From DATFDN01 sp049591635 (GTDB taxonomy: Bacteria; Pseudomonadota; Alphaproteobacteria; Acetobacterales; Acetobacteraceae), in contig JBAWFF010000477.1 of NCBI GenBank assembly GCA_049591635.1, forward strand, positions 1 through 13,543: a stretch of DNA of 13,543 nucleotides, written 5' to 3'. The notes beneath the pieces were generated by a model that worked only from the letters and a program-made list of their open reading frames with translations, did not search any database and was not told the DNA's origin. The position numbers and the translations under genes are program-made. Positions 13,371-13,543 of the stretch are shown one piece after another; position 1 is the stretch's first letter, and the number at the start of each line of letters is the position of its first letter.

Positions 13371-13543
13371 TCACTCGGCCGCCATGCGCGGCCGGCCGGC
13401 CTCGAGGATCGCCCAGATCTTCTGCGGCGAGGCGGGCATGTCGATGTGGCGTACATTGTAGTCACGCAGCGCGTCCACCACCGCGTTGATGACCGCGGGC
13501 GGGCTGCCGATCGCGCCCACTTCGCCGCAGCCCTTCACGCCCA
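13371..13543 (-). CDS. molybdopterin-binding large subunit of a xanthine dehydrogenase/CO dehydrogenase-family enzyme (CoxL-like), C-terminus only
   Basis: Only the last 56 residues and the TGA at 13371-13373 lie in the window, and the rest is past the right edge. The fragment contains GVKGCGEVGAIGSPPAVINAVVDAL. This is the conserved late segment of Mo-hydroxylase large subunits, in which the Glu of GCGE is the catalytic base near molybdenum. The ending VRHIDMPASPQKIWAIL is also typical. The GCGExGAIGSPP wording fits the so-called form II or general aldehyde/xanthine oxidase-like branch rather than true form I CO dehydrogenase, which has a different sequence there. The order large subunit then FAD subunit is consistent with S-L-M clusters, with the iron-sulfur gene expected further to the right. 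True CO oxidation cannot be judged without the active-site loop, which lies outside the window. Confidence 0.9.
   Translation of the reverse strand, partial: GVKGCGEVGAIGSPPAVINAVVDALRDYNVRHIDMPASPQKIWAILEAGRPRMAAE

Overview
The window looks like chromosomal DNA from a high-GC alphaproteobacterium. Rhodospirillales (Acetobacteraceae or Azospirillum-like) is my best guess. It rests on strong G/C at third codon positions, a short-form S-adenosylhomocysteine hydrolase, a Mo-hydroxylase of the CoxL/CoxM kind, a Tat-exported solute-binding protein, and a CCCCTCCC-type palindromic repeat. No phylogenetic test could be run, so the placement is inference. No tRNA, rRNA, CRISPR array, insertion sequence or integrase was seen.

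Layout. (1) Positions 1-3356 hold small accessory genes. They are the 3' end of a DUF1622 membrane protein (+), a small single-span membrane protein (-), a cupin (-), a 321-residue beta-rich protein of unknown function (-), a DUF2000 protein (+) and a VOC/glyoxalase-fold protein (-). Two near-identical CRP-type palindromes (TGTGA-N6-TCACG) lie upstream of the small membrane protein and of the 321-residue protein. (2) Positions 3411-4718 hold ahcY, with a plausible promoter overlapping the start of the divergent VOC gene. It is followed by a long, nearly perfect inverted repeat at the convergent boundary with the next operon. (3) Positions 4840-10083 (-) hold, in transcription order, a methyltransferase, a polysaccharide flippase, a PLP-dependent group II decarboxylase and a Tat-exported ABC solute-binding protein. 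The last two junctions are 4-base GTGA and ATGA overlaps. (4) Positions 10285-12503 (+) hold a Gfo/Idh/MocA oxidoreductase and an extended SDR epimerase/dehydratase, joined by a TGATG overlap. (5) Positions 12540-13543 (-) hold the FAD-binding subunit and the 3' end of the molybdopterin subunit of a xanthine dehydrogenase/CO dehydrogenase-like enzyme, transcribed L then M.

How the genes relate. The divergent pairs at 7868-12503 form a fragmentary glycan module of sugar modification, methylation and membrane flipping, with no glycosyltransferase in the window. Several of its genes, above all the methyltransferase and the divergent intergenic region, use visibly more A/T-ending codons than the neighbours, which suggests separate ancestry. 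The amino-acid decarboxylase and solute-binding protein are fused onto the end of this module by overlapping stop/start codons. That is the least expected arrangement here. AhcY recycles the S-adenosylhomocysteine left by methyltransferases. The Mo-enzyme fragment belongs to a separate oxidative pathway that continues beyond the right edge.

I found no convincing new defence, mobile or RNA-based system. The observations most worth testing are the paired CRP-like operators, the glycan/decarboxylase operon, the unassigned 321-residue protein and the repeat at 4727-4827.
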